7,343 nucleotides of DNA from Calditrichota bacterium (lineage in GTDB: Bacteria > Zhuqueibacterota > Zhuqueibacteria > Residuimicrobiales > Krinioviventaceae), in NCBI GenBank assembly GCA_003818595.1, contig RPQV01000165.1, forward strand, positions 1 to 7,343, written 5' to 3'. This document shows, one piece after another, positions 6,013-7,343 of this stretch. The translations under genes and the position numbers were made by a program. Below the pieces are notes generated by a model. That model saw only the letters and a list, made by a program, of their open reading frames with translations, was not told the DNA's origin and ran no database searches. Every line of letters begins with the position of its first letter. Positions within the stretch are counted from its first letter, which is position 1.

Positions 6013-6038
6013 AGCCCGCCTTACCAGCGGGCTTTTTT
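6013..6038 (+). terminator. Intrinsic terminator after the TPR gene
   Basis: AGCCCGC (6013-6019) pairs with GCGGGCT (6027-6033) around a 7-nt loop. The run T6033-T6038 follows immediately. It begins 7 nt after the TPR stop codon and should end the tpiA-secG-tRNA-TPR transcript. Confidence 0.92.
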
Positions 6039-6071
6039 AATTTATCACTCTAAAGCAAACACATCCCTGAC

Positions 6072-7007
6072 ATGAAAAACATGACGCGACGACACATGCT
6101 CAAATACGGTGCTGTCGGCGCCGCTGCTTTTTTAACCATTCCCGTCCAGACAATTTCCAACATTTCAAGCGCGCGGCCGTCGGTGGCCGTTGCAAAAAAC
6201 GGCTCTCCGGAGCAACTGGTCAATACAGTTTTTGAACTTTTGGGCGGAATCGAAAGATATGTTTCGCCCGGTCAATCGGTATTGATCAAGCCGAATATTG
6301 GGTGGGACAGAGTCCCTGAACAGGCTGCCAATACCAATCCGGATGTTGTTGCACAGGTGGTGCGTTTATGTCGGGACGCCGGCGCCTCTGTGATCCGCGT
6401 CCTCGATCGAACATGCAATCATCCACAGCGATGTTACAAGCAGAGTCAAATTGAATCCTCGGCCAAAGCCGCCGGAGCACAGGTTCGCCATCTTTTAGAT
6501 GATCGTTTCCATCTAGTCCGCATTCCGCAAGGAAAAGTGCTGAAGGAATGGACCTTTTATTGCGACGCTCTTGAATTTGATGTGTTCATAAATATTCCGG
6601 TTGCCAAGACGCATTCAGTATCGGGCTTGACCCTGGGGATGAAAAATCTGATGGGTATTATTGGTGGTGATCGAGGATTAATACATACTCAGTTTGAGCA
6701 TAAAATAGTCGATCTCAATACCGTTATTCGACCAACTTTGACCCTGATCGACGGTTACCGTATCTTGATCGCGAACGGGCCTTCCGGAGGGAGTATCGCT
6801 GATGTGAAACTGACGAAAACATTGATTGCATCCGCTGATATTGTCGCGGCGGATGCGGTTGCGGCGGAATTGTTGTTTGATGTCAAAGCACAAGACCTTC
6901 TCTACCTTCGAAACGCTTTTGATCGCGGACTGGGTCAGATGTTTAGTGACCAAATGATGATTAAGAATCAAGACTTGGCCAACGGTCATGATGATACGAA
7001 ATCATGA
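6072..7007 (+). CDS. DUF362-domain protein with Tat signal
   Basis: The 311-residue protein begins with a twin-arginine signal, TRRHMLKYGAVGAAAFL (5-21), so it is probably exported folded, or held at the membrane, by the Tat system. The rest matches DUF362: VLIKPNIG (70-77), NTNPDVV (87-93), then IPVAKTHSVSGLTLGMKNLMG (175-195 region) and LIDG (225-228). DUF362 proteins have no settled reaction; many occur beside or fused to Fe-S proteins. Here there is no ferredoxin Cys cluster: Cys100, Cys115, Cys121 and Cys164 are scattered. ATG 6081, three codons in, is an alternative start, and neither has a clear SD. The TGA stop overlaps the ATG of the next gene (ATGA at 7004-7007), indicating translational coupling with a membrane Fe-S protein. 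No promoter was recognised in the 33 bp after the preceding terminator. Confidence 0.85.
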   Translation: MKNMTRRHMLKYGAVGAAAFLTIPVQTISNISSARPSVAVAKNGSPEQLVNTVFELLGGIERYVSPGQSVLIKPNIGWDRVPEQAANTNPDVVAQVVRLCRDAGASVIRVLDRTCNHPQRCYKQSQIESSAKAAGAQVRHLLDDRFHLVRIPQGKVLKEWTFYCDALEFDVFINIPVAKTHSVSGLTLGMKNLMGIIGGDRGLIHTQFEHKIVDLNTVIRPTLTLIDGYRILIANGPSGGSIADVKLTKTLIASADIVAADAVAAELLFDVKAQDLLYLRNAFDRGLGQMFSDQMMIKNQDLANGHDDTKS

Positions 7008-7343
7008 CAATAACCTTGCCGTTTTCCCATTTTAAAGAATCAATGAGCATTTATCGCCGTCTGTCTCAAATATTTTTTTTATTGTTTTTTGTATGGGTGG
7101 TCGTGAATACCCGTTATCCCGGACCACCGCTGCTGCCGGCCGACACATATCTGCTGGCGAGTCCGCTATTATCGCTGTCCACCATAATGGCCGCGCGCGA
7201 AATAACTTGGATCACAATACCCGGACTAGCGATCTTGATGTTGACCATCGTCTGGGGTCGCTTTTTCTGCGGCTGGATTTGCCCTTTGGGCACTACTTTA
7301 GATGCAACCGACAAGCTTTTTCGACGCAGGCCTGATGTTGTAA
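7004..7343 (+). CDS. Membrane 4Fe-4S-type protein (NapH/CcoG-like), 3' partial
   Basis: This frame starts at ATG 7004, overlapping the DUF362 stop by ATGA, and stays open to the right edge (113 codons seen). The product begins with a short tail and RRL, then a membrane segment at about 22-35. A periplasmic-type loop with a run of Pro residues follows, then a second membrane segment at about 68-84 that leads into WGRFFCGWICPLGTTLD (84-100). The Cys89-x3-Cys93-Pro motif after a helix is typical of inner-membrane polyferredoxin-type proteins related to NapH, NosR and CcoG, which carry electrons across or along the membrane. The rest, where ferredoxin motifs would be expected, is outside the window. 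ATG 7043 is an alternative start. Long T-runs (7073-7080 and 7085-7090) encode the first membrane segment. Confidence 0.8.
   Translation, partial: MTITLPFSHFKESMSIYRRLSQIFFLLFFVWVVVNTRYPGPPLLPADTYLLASPLLSLSTIMAAREITWITIPGLAILMLTIVWGRFFCGWICPLGTTLDATDKLFRRRPDVV

Noticed and set aside
7073..7090. T-runs at the start of the Fe-S membrane gene as a phase-variation tract
   Set aside because: Phe and Leu codons of a membrane helix explain the T-rich sequence, and the frame is intact.
7093..7335. 80-residue + strand frame near the right edge
   Set aside because: It is a shadow of the frame from 7004, which encodes membrane segments and CGWICPLG and overlaps the DUF362 stop by ATGA.

Overview
The window looks like chromosomal housekeeping DNA from a Gram-negative (diderm) bacterium of moderate GC. 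It encodes an outer-membrane beta-barrel protein with a signal peptide and a C-terminal Phe, a SecG translocase subunit, a Tat-dependent exported protein and a periplasmic-type TPR protein. A rubrerythrin-like ferritin fragment and a membrane Fe-S protein point to an anaerobic or microaerophilic lifestyle. Canonical Shine-Dalgarno sequences precede several genes and a sigma70-type promoter (TTGACA-17-TATATT) precedes gap, which argues against typical Bacteroidota signals. A lineage such as Calditrichota/KSB1 or another FCB-like anaerobe is my guess from gene content only. All recognised genes are on the + strand.

Layout. Bases 1-145 are the tail of a ferritin-like/rubrerythrin-type gene. An outer-membrane barrel protein follows (262-1593). 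Its intrinsic terminator (1622-1658) lies inside the start region of a comF-family phosphoribosyltransferase gene (ending 2332). A 261-bp intergenic region carries a good promoter, a 19-bp dyad at the predicted transcription start, and a hairpin that would hide the ribosome binding site of gap (GAPDH, 2594-3598). A strong terminator closes gap. Next come tpiA (3738-4484), secG (4503-4847), a tRNA-Leu(GAG) gene (4852-4937) and an exported seven-TPR protein (4972-6006), ended by a third terminator. The last block is a Tat-signal DUF362 protein (6072-7007) whose stop overlaps the start of a membrane protein with a CGWICPLG motif; that gene runs off the right edge.

How the genes relate. GapA and TpiA catalyse neighbouring steps of triose-phosphate metabolism, but a terminator separates them and pgk is not between them. 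SecG belongs to the Sec translocon that would export the barrel and TPR proteins. secG followed at once by tRNA-Leu(GAG) matches the secG-leuU order of E. coli. DUF362 and the Fe-S membrane protein probably form a small redox unit of unknown function.

I found no mobile element, CRISPR array or defence system. The observations most worth a second look are regulatory: SD-occluding hairpins ahead of gap and the barrel gene, the dyad at the gap transcription start, and the terminator overlapping the comF start. The DUF362/Fe-S pair is the most plausible functionally uncharacterised system.
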